DNA of 64,000 bases from Saprospiraceae bacterium. GTDB taxonomy: Bacteria; Bacteroidota; Bacteroidia; Chitinophagales; Saprospiraceae. The position numbers and the translations under genes were made by a program. The DNA lies in the NCBI GenBank assembly GCA_016719615.1, contig JADJYQ010000001.1, positions 284,501-348,500 on the forward strand, in the 5' to 3' direction. Under the pieces are notes generated by a model that worked only from the letters and a program-made list of their open reading frames with translations, did not search any database and was not told the origin of the DNA. Below are positions 54,631 through 63,686 of the stretch, piece after piece; within the stretch, counting starts at the first letter, position 1, and every line of letters begins with the position of its first letter.

Positions 54631-56082
54631 ATGAAACGTATCAATAATTTCATCAATGGAAAATACGTCGAATCTTCTTCTGCAGCGTATTTTGAAAATA
54701 TAAATCCGGCAACCGGAGAAGCTATTTCCCATGTTGCGAGAAGTAGTAAGAGTGACTTGGAAGCCGCTCTCCAAGCAGCAAAATCAGCTTTTTCGGATTG
54801 GAAAAAGAGATCCATTGAAGATCGTGCAAAGATTTTATACAACATTGCGGAAGGGATTGAAGCAAAACTTGAGGACCTCGCTCAGGCAGAAACAGCTGAT
54901 ACCGGCAAACCTATACAATTTTCGAGATCCATTGATATTCCCAGGGCGGCTGCAAATTTTAGGTTTTTTGCTGCTGCAGCGTCCCAATTTGCTTCAGAAT
55001 CGCATGATATGGCAGGTAAAGCCATTAATTATACTTTACGGCAACCTATCGGTATTGTTGCCTGTATCTCACCATGGAACTTGCCCTTATATTTATTTAC
55101 CTGGAAAATAGCTCCCGCCTTGGCATCGGGAAATTGTGTCATTGCCAAACCATCGGAGCTCAGTCCAACAACAGCCTATATGTTAGGTCAAATCTGCAAT
55201 GATGCGGGGCTTCCGCCCGGAGTTTTAAATATTTTACAGGGTTATGGATCAGGGATCGGCGAAGCCATGATCCAACATCCGGACATCAAAGCGATCTCAT
55301 TTACAGGAGGCACAAAAACAGGGGCGCGAATAGCATCCCTCGCTGCACCTCAGTTTAAAAAATTAAGTCTTGAACTTGGAGGAAAAAACCCATGTATCAT
55401 TTTCAGCGACTGTGACTATGATCGAACACTTAAAAATGTTGTCCGATTGGCGTTTTCAAACAGCGGTCAGATCTGTTTGTGCGGGAGCCGGATTTTAATT
55501 GAACAAAATATTTACGATCGATTTAAAGCGGATTTGATAAAAGAACTGGAATCATATATTCCTGCAGATCCATTGGATCCTCAAACAAAAATGGGTTCTC
55601 TAATTTCAAATGAACATTTGGAAAAAGTCGATTCATTTGTAAAATTGGCAAGGGCAGAAGGTGGTAAAGTTTTGTATGGTGGAGAACGACCCCGAATGCA
55701 AAATCAACAAAATAGGGGTGCATTTTATTTACCAACAGTTATTGAAGGACTGGCGCCTAATAGCAGATGCAATATGGAAGAAATTTTTGGGCCCGTGATC
55801 ACTTTGCAAAGTTTCCAATCGGAAGAGGAAGCACTGGAATTGGCCAACGCAAGTGCCTATGGATTGGCATCTACGCTTTGGACTGAAAACCTGTCGAGGG
55901 CTCACCGGATGTCGGAATCCTTGCAAACCGGAATTGTGTGGATCAATTGTTGGCTGCTCAGAGACCTTCGCACTCCGTTTGGTGGGATGAATCAATCCGG
56001 AGTTGGTCGGGAAGGTGGATGGGAAGTTATGCGTTTTTTTACAGAAGCCAAAAATGTATGTATTAATTTCGCGGCTCGTTAA
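54631..56082 (+). CDS. Aldehyde dehydrogenase (ALDH8/2-aminomuconate semialdehyde-type)
   Basis: This is an NAD-dependent aldehyde dehydrogenase of 483 residues. It has ISPWNLPLYLFTWK (near 146), TGGTKTGARIA (near 222), LELGGKNPCIIF with the catalytic Glu (near 246), and NSGQICLCGSRI with the catalytic Cys (near 280). The end has NCWLLRDLRTPFGGMNQSG. The WLxRDLRTPFGG segment points to the 2-hydroxymuconate/2-aminomuconate semialdehyde group. I start at ATG 54631 as the family begins near INNFINGKYVE. A kynurenine or catechol pathway is not visible nearby. Confidence 0.88.
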   Translation: MKRINNFINGKYVESSSAAYFENINPATGEAISHVARSSKSDLEAALQAAKSAFSDWKKRSIEDRAKILYNIAEGIEAKLEDLAQAETADTGKPIQFSRSIDIPRAAANFRFFAAAASQFASESHDMAGKAINYTLRQPIGIVACISPWNLPLYLFTWKIAPALASGNCVIAKPSELSPTTAYMLGQICNDAGLPPGVLNILQGYGSGIGEAMIQHPDIKAISFTGGTKTGARIASLAAPQFKKLSLELGGKNPCIIFSDCDYDRTLKNVVRLAFSNSGQICLCGSRILIEQNIYDRFKADLIKELESYIPADPLDPQTKMGSLISNEHLEKVDSFVKLARAEGGKVLYGGERPRMQNQQNRGAFYLPTVIEGLAPNSRCNMEEIFGPVITLQSFQSEEEALELANASAYGLASTLWTENLSRAHRMSESLQTGIVWINCWLLRDLRTPFGGMNQSGVGREGGWEVMRFFTEAKNVCINFAAR

Positions 56083-56083
56083 T

Positions 56084-56827
56084 ATGGTAAAGCTACTATT
56101 TCATTTAGGCAGATATGTATTGTGGTTAGGTCAGGCCTTTCATAAACCTGAACGCATGAATATGTATTGGAAAGAAACCTTGCGGCAGATGAACAGTATT
56201 GGCATTGGCTCGCTGGTAATTATTGGGGTTATTTCCATCTTTATCGGTGCAGTTACGGCAATACAGTTTGCCTATCAAATGGAAGGTTCTATTATACCAA
56301 GGTATTATGTTGGTTATGTCGTCAGAGATATGACTATAATCGAACTGGCACCGACGTTTTCCTGTATGTTATTAGCAGGGAAAGTCGGTTCGAACCTTGC
56401 AACTGAACTGGGCGGTATGCGTCAAAAGGAGCATATCGATGCGATGGAGATTATGGGTGTCAATACAGCCTCTTATCTTGTACAACCTAAACTTCTTGCT
56501 GCGCTAGTCGTCATACCTATGCTGGTTTGTATTGGGGCCTTCATAAGTATCATCGGTGGTTACATGGCGGTAGTGCCAACTGGTGTTTTTTCACATGGAG
56601 AATATGTACAAGGCCTTCGTTCGTTTTTTCTACCCTATAATGTTTGGATGATGTTTGTCAAAGCTTTCGTATTTGCTTTTATTCTGACCACAGTTTCATG
56701 TTATCAGGGTTATCACGTTAAGGGCGGGAGTATCGAACTGGGAGATGCGAGCACACGCGCTGTTGTTTATTCCAACATCCTCATACTTCTTTCCGATTAC
56801 ATCATTGCAATGATAATGACCTCATGA
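56084..56827 (+). CDS. MlaE-type lipid ABC transporter permease
   Basis: This is the integral membrane subunit of an MCE-type phospholipid transport system. It has IGAVTAIQFAYQ (near 58-70), GKVGSNLATELGGMR and IDAMEIMGVNTASYLVQPK, which is the conserved MlaE signature, and about five membrane segments. I start at ATG 56084, 1 nt after the ALDH stop. The longer frame lies inside that gene. It overlaps mlaF by 4 nt. No MCE-domain gene (MlaD) follows, although one is expected. Confidence 0.92.
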   Translation: MVKLLFHLGRYVLWLGQAFHKPERMNMYWKETLRQMNSIGIGSLVIIGVISIFIGAVTAIQFAYQMEGSIIPRYYVGYVVRDMTIIELAPTFSCMLLAGKVGSNLATELGGMRQKEHIDAMEIMGVNTASYLVQPKLLAALVVIPMLVCIGAFISIIGGYMAVVPTGVFSHGEYVQGLRSFFLPYNVWMMFVKAFVFAFILTTVSCYQGYHVKGGSIELGDASTRAVVYSNILILLSDYIIAMIMTS

Positions 56828-57585
56828 TAAGAGCTGAGAGCATATGCAAAAATTTCGGAGGACAGGAAGTATTAAAAAATATTTATTGTGATTTCGAACC
56901 CGGAAAAGCAAACCTGATCATTGGACGATCCGGTGCTGGTAAAACAGTATTGCTTAAAATATTGATCGGATTGTTACAACCCAGCTCCGGAAAAGTATGG
57001 TATGATAACGTCGATTTATTTTCTTTAGACAAACAACAATTGCGCGAACTCCGCATGCAAATTGGAATGCTGTTTCAAGGATCTGCATTGTTTGACTCCA
57101 TGTCGGTTGAAGACAACATCCGATTTCCCTTGGATATGTTTTCAAATATGTCCAGAAATGAAAAAAACGACCGCGTAAATTATTGCCTCGAACGCGTCAA
57201 TTTGGGCGGTAACAATAAAAAATATCCTTCCGAATTATCAGGAGGAATGCAAAAAAGAGTTGGCATCGCGCGTGCTATAGTACTTCAACCCAAATATTTA
57301 TTTTGTGATGAACCCAACTCCGGACTTGATCCCAAAACTTCGATCGTCATCGATGAATTGATTTATTCTATAACCCGTGAAAACAACATTATCACCATCA
57401 TCAATACGCATGATATGAATAGTGTCATGGAGATCGGCGATAATATATTTTTACTGCACGAAGGTGAACTAGCATGGTCTGGAAACAAAGACGAAGTTCT
57501 TGCGAGCGATAATCAAACGCTTGAATCTTTTATGTTCGCATCCCCCTTTTTACAAAAATTGAAAAGCAAGTTTATTGAACACTAG
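56824..57585 (+). CDS. MlaF-type ABC transporter ATP-binding protein
   Basis: This is the ATPase partner of the MlaE-like permease. It has Walker A GRSGAGKT (34-41), MLFQGSALFDSMSVEDN (Q-loop), signature LSGGMQKR, Walker B LFCDEP and the switch His in INTHD. QGSALFDS and SGGMQKRVGIARA are typical of MlaF/MkL proteins. Three copies of a heptamer (GATAGTT) start 4 nt after the stop. The gene ends at a long repeat-containing gap. Confidence 0.93.
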   Translation: MIRAESICKNFGGQEVLKNIYCDFEPGKANLIIGRSGAGKTVLLKILIGLLQPSSGKVWYDNVDLFSLDKQQLRELRMQIGMLFQGSALFDSMSVEDNIRFPLDMFSNMSRNEKNDRVNYCLERVNLGGNNKKYPSELSGGMQKRVGIARAIVLQPKYLFCDEPNSGLDPKTSIVIDELIYSITRENNIITIINTHDMNSVMEIGDNIFLLHEGELAWSGNKDEVLASDNQTLESFMFASPFLQKLKSKFIEH

Positions 57586-57589
57586 GAAC

Positions 57590-57610
57590 GATAGTTGATA
57601 GTTGATAGTT
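57590..57610. repeat. Heptamer repeat GATAGTT x3
   Basis: Three perfect GATAGTT units begin 4 nt after the MlaF stop. GATAGT recurs at 57668-57673 and in TTGATAGTAC near 57902. Confidence 0.85.
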
Positions 57611-57677
57611 TGCTGGCTTGGCATGAAGAAAATGCTTATGAATAATCATTTGATCATTTCGGGGGTTGATAGTATAG

Positions 57678-57695
57678 AACTAACAAATGTTTGTA
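57678..57695. repeat. 18-bp palindrome AACTAAC-AAAT-GTTTGTA (copy 6)
   Basis: The left arm is perfect and the right arm has two mismatches. It lies before the first 56-bp repeat copy. The preceding TATAG matches the flank of copy 1 at 7295. Confidence 0.6.
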
Positions 57696-57733
57696 AGTTA
57701 ATTATCGAAGCTTGAAGTAAATATTTTTATTTG

Positions 57734-57789
57734 CAACAATTCACATTTTGAAAATTCTATAATTCAGTAAATTCTGATTCAGACAATGA
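57734..57789. repeat. 56-bp direct repeat, copy 1
   Basis: The repeat begins CAACAATTCACATTTTG and ends CAGACAATGA. It differs from copy 2 (57842-57897) at only two positions. Upstream similarity (GTAAAT, ATTT) extends it to about 75 bp. Confidence 0.92.
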
Positions 57790-57807
57790 ATTTGATAATG
57801 CAAAACA

Positions 57808-57825
57808 AACAAACGTTCGTAAGTA
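57808..57825. repeat. 18-bp palindrome AACAAAC-GTTC-GTAAGTA (copy 7)
   Basis: This is a weak copy (four arm mismatches) in the same position relative to the second 56-bp repeat as copy 6 has to the first. Confidence 0.45.
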
Positions 57826-57841
57826 AATGTTTCCCTATTTA

Positions 57842-57897
57842 CAACAATTCACATTCTGAAAATTCTATAATTCAGTAAATTCTGCTTCAGACAATGA
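57842..57897. repeat. 56-bp direct repeat, copy 2
   Basis: Copy 2 of the repeat at 57734-57789, at a distance of 108 bp, with two substitutions. Confidence 0.92.
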
Positions 57898-57974
57898 TCG
57901 TTGATAGTACAAAAATTATCAATCGTAAGTAATTCAAAAAAATATAAAACAAATTTTGGCCTTCAAACTAATTC

Positions 57975-60512
57975 CTACTCCGTCACATTACCGACTTCTT
58001 CAGATTTTAATTGAGCAGCTTTGCGAAATGCATCCAGGCCGCAATCCAGGAAAGTAGCATAACTTTCAACACCCTCACGATAACCTCTTGGTTTAGCTAA
58101 CACTTGTTCGTCTGGACTCAGAAGGATGTACAATGGTTGACTATTTTGGTTGAAGTTGACAATTTGAAAATCAGCCCATTTATTACCTACATTGCGCAGT
58201 TTCGTGTTTCTGCTGATGGAAAATAATTCTTGATCGAGAGGCGCACGATCATCCACATACAGAGATACCAGAACATAGTCTTTTGAAATTTTGTTTCGAA
58301 CATTATCATTCACCCAGATATGCTCTTCCGTTTTTCTGCAATTGACGCAGCCATATCCCGTAAAATCCAATAGGAGCGGTTTTTTGACTTCTTTAGCGTA
58401 AGCCAGGCCTTCATAGTAATCTTTAAAACAATCCAGATTGTTTGCACATTTTGAAAACGAAGGATATTTTGATTTAAGATCCGCGTTGATTTCCGGTTCT
58501 GCTAAAAAATAATTGTAATGAGCGGGAGGTGCAAGTCCACTCATGAGCTTTAAGGAATTATAGGATTTTAGATCGTTGTTGTAAAAAAAACCGGTCATCA
58601 AATAAAATGTTGCTGCTAATGATCCTAAAGCAAAGATCCAACGTGTAGCCGATAATTTTTTAACCGGACTGTCATGTGGAAATTTGATCAAGCCAAAAAG
58701 ATACAATGCCATTAAGCCAAAAATGATGACCCAGGCGCCCATAAAAATTTCATAACCAAGAATTCCCCAGTGTTGTGTCATGTCTGCCACTGATAAAAAT
58801 TTAAAAGCCAGTGCAAGTTCCAGAAAACCCAATACGACTTTAACGCTGTTCATCCAGGATCCTGATTTTGGCAATGAATTGAGAAAGGCTGGAAATGCAG
58901 CAAACAAGCCAAACGGAATAGCCAATGCAGTTGAAAAGCCAAGCATTACTATAAAGGGACCCATTTTAGAACTTGCCGATTGAACGATAGCTGATCCTAT
59001 GATCGGACCCGTACATGAAAAACTTACAATTGCTAAAGTAAAGGCCATAAAAAAGATGCCAAGTAAACCTCCGGATTCAGATAATGCATCGCTTTTATTA
59101 GCCCAACTGCTGGGCAAGGTAATTTCATAATATCCGAAAAACGAAAAAGCGAAAATGATAAAAATGATAAAAAATAAACTGTTTGCAATCCAATTTGTAG
59201 AAAGCTCATTTAATGCTGTTGCACCAAATACAGCTGTTATAAAAATACCTATTGCAACATAAATGACGATGATTGATAATCCGTAGATTAATGCATTCTG
59301 GAATCCTTTGCGTTTGGTATCTTTTGTAAAAAAAGAAACCGTAAGTGGGATCATCGGAAACACACAAGGTGTCAATAAAGCTAATAGCCCGCCAAGAAAA
59401 CCAAATACAAAAGTCCACCAGTGATTTTTGCCCCCAAGAATTTCTTCCCCGCAATTTCCAATTGGATTTTTCTGACTTTCTACCAGGCTGGGTATGAGAT
59501 GATCAATCTTATTACCATCTGAGCCGGGGGCTGTTGGTTGGGTTTCTTCAGTTTCAAGTTTGAAATTATTTTTTGCAGGATCAAATGTAAAAGCGACAGT
59601 TACAGGTGTAAGGCATTTTGTATCATCGCAAGTTTGGTAGGTAAAGAAACCCTTGATCGGGATCGCCGGATCAATGACTTTTATTTCCTGCGAAAAACTT
59701 ACAGACTCTTTGAATTTAGTCAATTCCATTTCAAAAATTGCATCAAAAAGTTTTACACCATGATCTGAAGTTTCCGTCAACTTGCCCATTAATTCAATAG
59801 ATGGCGCGTTTGTGATTTCCAAGTTACTCGGTATCGGCCCATCTTCCGGAATGTAATGACTATAAATAAACCAGCCCTTTTGAATTGTTGCATGAACAAT
59901 CAAAGTATATGTTCCGCTAGCATTTTGTTTTAGTTCTGAACGAATGGAAACCGGATCGAGTAAACCCGTTTCTCCATCTTGCATTCCAGCATCCGTGCCA
60001 GTATTAAGTCCCCCAAATTGAACACCGCCAATACCGGTTTTGCCCTGATCAATGGTTCCATCCGGATATATCTGAAAATCTTCGTTGGCAGGAGGTATAC
60101 ATTTTTCACTATCGCAACTCATGAAATAAGCGGATAACTTAATTGCTGTGGAAGGATCTTTGATGCGGAGCTTTTGTACGAATTGTACTTCATCGTAATA
60201 TTTTGCGACGATCAAATTATCGAACAAAGGTTCCGGGCCTTGTTTTTTATGCCCTTTCTCCATCATGTCTCCAATAAGTTCGTATGTAGCACTCTTTTCA
60301 AAGCTGAATTCAGTGGGCTGTGCCGCATCGGGATCTGAACTTTGGCTGTAAAGAGCCCAGCCTTTGTCCATTTTTGCGGTCAGGGTGAGTTCATATTCAT
60401 TGCCGCCGATGTTTTTGATAGAATGACTCCAATGAACAGGTTGTAATAATTGTGCCGTTGCAATGTTGTAAATGATTAAGACACTGATACTTATGAATAT
60501 TTTTTTGAACAT
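57975..60512 (-). CDS. dsbD: DsbD-like thiol-disulfide reductase with two N-terminal DsbD domains
   Basis: This inner-membrane enzyme carries electrons from the cytoplasm to periplasmic thiols. After a signal peptide (start preferred at 60512, MFKKIFISISVLIIYN) there are two DsbD-alpha-like domains (about 30-165 and 195-335), each with a Cys pair (CDSEKC, CDDTKC). The membrane domain (about 375-665) has TPCVFPMIPLTV and SFSCTGPIIGSA, the paired membrane Cys. A C-terminal thioredoxin domain has the CVNC active site in FTGYGCVNCRKTEEH. At ~845 residues it is longer than usual because of the second N-terminal domain. Confidence 0.92.
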   Translation of the reverse strand: MFKKIFISISVLIIYNIATAQLLQPVHWSHSIKNIGGNEYELTLTAKMDKGWALYSQSSDPDAAQPTEFSFEKSATYELIGDMMEKGHKKQGPEPLFDNLIVAKYYDEVQFVQKLRIKDPSTAIKLSAYFMSCDSEKCIPPANEDFQIYPDGTIDQGKTGIGGVQFGGLNTGTDAGMQDGETGLLDPVSIRSELKQNASGTYTLIVHATIQKGWFIYSHYIPEDGPIPSNLEITNAPSIELMGKLTETSDHGVKLFDAIFEMELTKFKESVSFSQEIKVIDPAIPIKGFFTYQTCDDTKCLTPVTVAFTFDPAKNNFKLETEETQPTAPGSDGNKIDHLIPSLVESQKNPIGNCGEEILGGKNHWWTFVFGFLGGLLALLTPCVFPMIPLTVSFFTKDTKRKGFQNALIYGLSIIVIYVAIGIFITAVFGATALNELSTNWIANSLFFIIFIIFAFSFFGYYEITLPSSWANKSDALSESGGLLGIFFMAFTLAIVSFSCTGPIIGSAIVQSASSKMGPFIVMLGFSTALAIPFGLFAAFPAFLNSLPKSGSWMNSVKVVLGFLELALAFKFLSVADMTQHWGILGYEIFMGAWVIIFGLMALYLFGLIKFPHDSPVKKLSATRWIFALGSLAATFYLMTGFFYNNDLKSYNSLKLMSGLAPPAHYNYFLAEPEINADLKSKYPSFSKCANNLDCFKDYYEGLAYAKEVKKPLLLDFTGYGCVNCRKTEEHIWVNDNVRNKISKDYVLVSLYVDDRAPLDQELFSISRNTKLRNVGNKWADFQIVNFNQNSQPLYILLSPDEQVLAKPRGYREGVESYATFLDCGLDAFRKAAQLKSEEVGNVTE

Positions 60513-60621
60513 GATCCTATTTTTCGATAACAAAAATAGAATAAACCCTCCAATACAGGGCTTTGTTTAAGAGTCCTTTAATTCCAGCTTAACCTATGTT
60601 TAACGAAACGAAGTGGTGGAT

Positions 60622-61341
60622 TTAAGCAATGCTCATCGAATATTGACGTATCCAACTGAAAAGGGATTCAAAAATATATTTGCCGTCTTCGTTTCCAAGT
60701 GCAGGTTCAGAAGCACGCTCCGGATGAGGCATCAGCCCACAAACATTGCGTTCTGCATTGCAAATTCCGGCTATGTTTAGAAGTGAACCATTGACATTAT
60801 CTTCAGCATTGACCTCAGCAAATGCATTGCAATATTGAAACATAATCTGATCATTGCTTTTTAACTGTTCAAGCGTTTTGGTATCCGCAAAATACCTCCC
60901 GTCAGCATGCGCAATGGGTATTTTGTAGGCCTTATGTGTATCTAAAGTGCAAGTGAGCGGTGTATTTGAGGAACTAGCTTTCAAGTAAACATTTTTGCAA
61001 ATGAATTTTTCACTCATATTCGACAGCAATTGGCCAGGAAGTAATTGTGCCTCACACAAAATCTGAAATCCGTTGCAAATTCCAATTACCAGGCCACCTT
61101 CATTGGCAAAACGGATGACCTCTTTCATAATTGGGGAGAATCGGGCTATCGCCCCGCACCTTAAGTAATCTCCATATGAAAATCCTCCTGGAAGAAACAA
61201 ACAATCGCCTGCTTGGAACCCTTCCAGCTGAGTTTGTTTATGCCAGATTTTTTGAACCGGTTTATTGAAAACATTTGCAAGGACATACACCATGTCATCA
61301 TCGCAATTGGATCCCGGGAAAACGATCACGCCAAATTTCAT
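60622..61341 (-). CDS. purQ: Phosphoribosylformylglycinamidine synthase subunit PurQ
   Basis: PurQ is the glutaminase subunit of FGAM synthase and supplies ammonia to PurL. The class I amidotransferase nucleophile is Cys89 in GICNGFQ. FPGSNCDDDM, LPGGFSYGDYLRCGAIA and the C-terminal HPERASEP (catalytic His and Glu) are intact. Its 239 residues are normal. It follows the DUF6427 gene with a 1-nt gap. The bridging subunit PurS is encoded at 3366-3620. Confidence 0.95.
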   Translation of the reverse strand: MKFGVIVFPGSNCDDDMVYVLANVFNKPVQKIWHKQTQLEGFQAGDCLFLPGGFSYGDYLRCGAIARFSPIMKEVIRFANEGGLVIGICNGFQILCEAQLLPGQLLSNMSEKFICKNVYLKASSSNTPLTCTLDTHKAYKIPIAHADGRYFADTKTLEQLKSNDQIMFQYCNAFAEVNAEDNVNGSLLNIAGICNAERNVCGLMPHPERASEPALGNEDGKYIFESLFSWIRQYSMSIA

Positions 61342-61342
61342 A

Positions 61343-62320
61343 TTACCAATTTTGAAACTGCAAAAATAGCGAAATCATGATCAAAAACAGATGTAAGGTT
61401 TCAGCTATTAAAGGATTTTTTAATCTTGAAAATAATAAGCCGCAAAGTATAGCTAAAGGGGTAAAAGTCATTATCAAGTGGGCCGGATTGTCAATTCGAA
61501 GAAAAAATGTACTGAACAGGCTTATCAATAAACACCAAAAGAGGATATCAAATATTTTCTGGACAATGATGCTTTTTTTGATCTGAAAGTAAGAATAATT
61601 TGCTATTGTATAAAGTATACAAGTAATGGTTATACCAAATAATACCCAAGCTTCATTTTGAAATTTCATCGAAAAAATAAAGGGCCTGAAAAATGATACA
61701 ATCTGATTTTGATAAAATGCTCCATGATTGTTGAGTAAAAATAATATAAAAAATATCAGGATGTAGACATTGATAAACCCGCCAAGAATCTGAAACAATT
61801 CTCTGGGTTTGAATCCTCTCAAAATAATGAGCCCAATGATTCCAATAAATAAATAGTAAAAATATGGAAGATAAAACAAACTGGAAAGTCCGATCAGTAA
61901 ACCAAAATTAAAGAGTGTAACTGGAACGTGCTTTTTTTGGTAAATTTGAAATAATTGTAACAAACTTATTGAAAAAAATACGTTGGCAATTAAAATTGCA
62001 CTAAACTCTAAAGTTCTGAAATGCAAACCACAGAATAAGATATAAAATAGGCTTGGGAATAGTTGAGCATCCTGCATTAATTTAAATTTGCTCACAAGTT
62101 GCCCAATGACGAAACTGGTAAAAACGATGAGCAATGTAGATAATATCCATTGGGCAGGTCCAGAAGTAACGTATGGCAATACAGCATTTGTGAACACCCA
62201 TGTTTTGCTTGAAGTATATGCTGGAATTTCGACAAACCAGGGACCTAGATGTAACACAATAGCGTAAGGGATTAACAGCATCATGCTGAAGAAAGTATTG
62301 CGTTTAAAGATTTCTAACAA
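61343..62320 (-). CDS. DUF6427 membrane protein
   Basis: This is a Bacteroidota-specific polytopic membrane protein of unknown function. It has ten or so hydrophobic segments, with RGFKPRELFQILGGF near residue 170 as the best landmark. The conserved N-terminus (LEIFKRNTFFSMMLLIPYA) is only reached from TTG 62320, as an in-frame stop lies just upstream, so a TTG start is likely. It is next to purQ, with which it may be co-transcribed. Confidence 0.8.
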   Translation of the reverse strand: MLEIFKRNTFFSMMLLIPYAIVLHLGPWFVEIPAYTSSKTWVFTNAVLPYVTSGPAQWILSTLLIVFTSFVIGQLVSKFKLMQDAQLFPSLFYILFCGLHFRTLEFSAILIANVFFSISLLQLFQIYQKKHVPVTLFNFGLLIGLSSLFYLPYFYYLFIGIIGLIILRGFKPRELFQILGGFINVYILIFFILFLLNNHGAFYQNQIVSFFRPFIFSMKFQNEAWVLFGITITCILYTIANYSYFQIKKSIIVQKIFDILFWCLLISLFSTFFLRIDNPAHLIMTFTPLAILCGLLFSRLKNPLIAETLHLFLIMISLFLQFQNW

Positions 62321-62657
62321 GTTCCCGGTTTATAGCTCAAATTTAAGGAAGGATTCTTGAGTTTTATGAACTATCTGCAATATTAGGAAAATGACTTCAA
62401 AACACAGCGAATGCAGCTGCCATCTGGTATTGGTCGACTATGGATGTTTTTCGGCGAATAAAGTCGCTTGCCTGATGATAAATATTATTATTGTTTGGCT
62501 TATTTGTTTAAAGCAGCGCAGTGAATCGGGGCCTAGTTTTTTAAATTAATTTCCTGGCTTCCAAGATATTTTTACATGATATTTTGATAGTAGATTGTCG
62601 GTGCCACACGAAATAATCGCAAGGATTCCTCATTCCAATACTTATCTTTGGCGCGAA
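62321..62657. other. Divergent intergenic region, 337 bp
   Basis: This gap contains the promoters of the divergent DUF6427 and prenyl-synthase genes. A -7 element for the latter lies at 62643-62650. I saw no palindrome of the AACTAAC family, no RNA gene and no credible ORF. Confidence 0.6.
62643..62650 (+). promoter_or_regulatory. Candidate -7 element (TATCTTTG) before the prenyl synthase
   Basis: TATCTTTG fits TAnnTTTG and ends 7 nt before ATG 62658. It supports 62658, not 62741, as the true start of the gene. Confidence 0.5.
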
Positions 62658-63637
62658 ATGAGTGTTCGATATCGCTTGGATGAGATCAAAGCCCCGGTTC
62701 TTGATGAATTGAAAAATTTGATCATCATTTTAGGGAAGCCATGAAAAGCCGTGTTTCCTTATTGGATAAAATTACTTATTATATCGTTAAAACAAGGGGG
62801 AAACAACTTCGGCCATTGATTTCTTTATTGTGTGCCAAGCTTTTTGGTGAAATCAATGAAAAATCCTATAGTGCAGCAACATTAGTCGAATTATTGCATA
62901 CCGCTACATTGGTTCATGATGATGTTGTCGATGATTCTTTTCAGCGCAGGGGATTTTTTTCAATTAAAGCATTGTGGAAAAACAAGATTGCAGTATTGGT
63001 TGGAGATTATCTTTTATCGAGAGGATTGCTTACTGCACTCAAACGAAAGCATTTTGATTTATTGGAAATATTATCTACAGCTGTTAGTGAAATGAGCGAA
63101 GGTGAATTGCTGCAATTGGAAAAAGCAAGAAGGTTGGATATTACTGAAGAAATTTATTTTGACATCATCAAAATGAAAACTGCCTCACTCATTACCTCCG
63201 CTTGTGTATGCGGAGCCAAAAGTACCACAGAGAGCGATGAAAATCTCAAGCAAATAGAGCAATTTGGAGCGCATCTGGGTATTGCTTTTCAAATCAAAGA
63301 TGATTTAATGGATTTGTCTGAAGAAAATACAGGTAAGCCTAAAATTTCAGATATCAAAGAAAAGAAAATGACCCTCCCTTTGATACTGGCCCTGGCATCA
63401 GCCCCTGAGCCTGAAAAAAATCAAATCATCAGGTTTATTCGCAAATACAATGAAGATCCAAAAGCAATCAAGCAAGTTGTAGACTTTATACATAAATACA
63501 ATGGCGTGCAGGAAGCCCAAAAGAAAATGAATGCATATCGGGAAGTTGCCTTAACGGCCTTACAGAATCTACCAGATAATGATGCTCGCACAGCTTTAGA
63601 AAAGCTTTGTTATTTTGTGACTGAGAGGAGTAAGTAG
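62658..63637 (+). CDS. Polyprenyl diphosphate synthase with N-terminal frameshift
   Basis: This trans-isoprenyl diphosphate synthase probably makes the menaquinone side chain or an octaprenyl chain. Residues from KSRVSLLDKI onward (ATG 62741) have the first Asp-rich motif DDVVDD and a second motif KDDLMD. The family N-terminus is encoded upstream in another frame: MSVRYRLDEIKAPVLDELK from 62658 runs into a stop at 62742-62744. The frames join at A AAT TTG (62714-62720). One added A in the A5 run would restore ELKKFDHHFREAMKSR. This is either a sequence error, a mutation or a programmed -1 shift. Confidence 0.87.
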
Positions 63638-63686
63638 GGAGCCTCAAGCCTTCAGTATTCAGTAAATGCATTTGAAATCCTAAGAT

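Larger units (their letters stand above)
57586..57974. other. Non-coding convergent gap with direct repeats and palindromes
   Basis: This 389-bp AT-rich gap has no credible gene. It holds a GATAGTT triplet (57590-57610), two AACTAAC-type palindromes (57678-57695, 57808-57825) and a 56-bp near-identical direct repeat (57734-57789, 57842-57897). Each palindrome lies before one copy of the direct repeat, so the unit may be palindrome plus repeat, period about 108-130 bp. Confidence 0.85.

Noticed and set aside
56003..56083. Longer N-terminus for the MlaE permease
   Set aside because: It lies wholly inside the aldehyde dehydrogenase gene and lacks family likeness. ATG 56084 is better.
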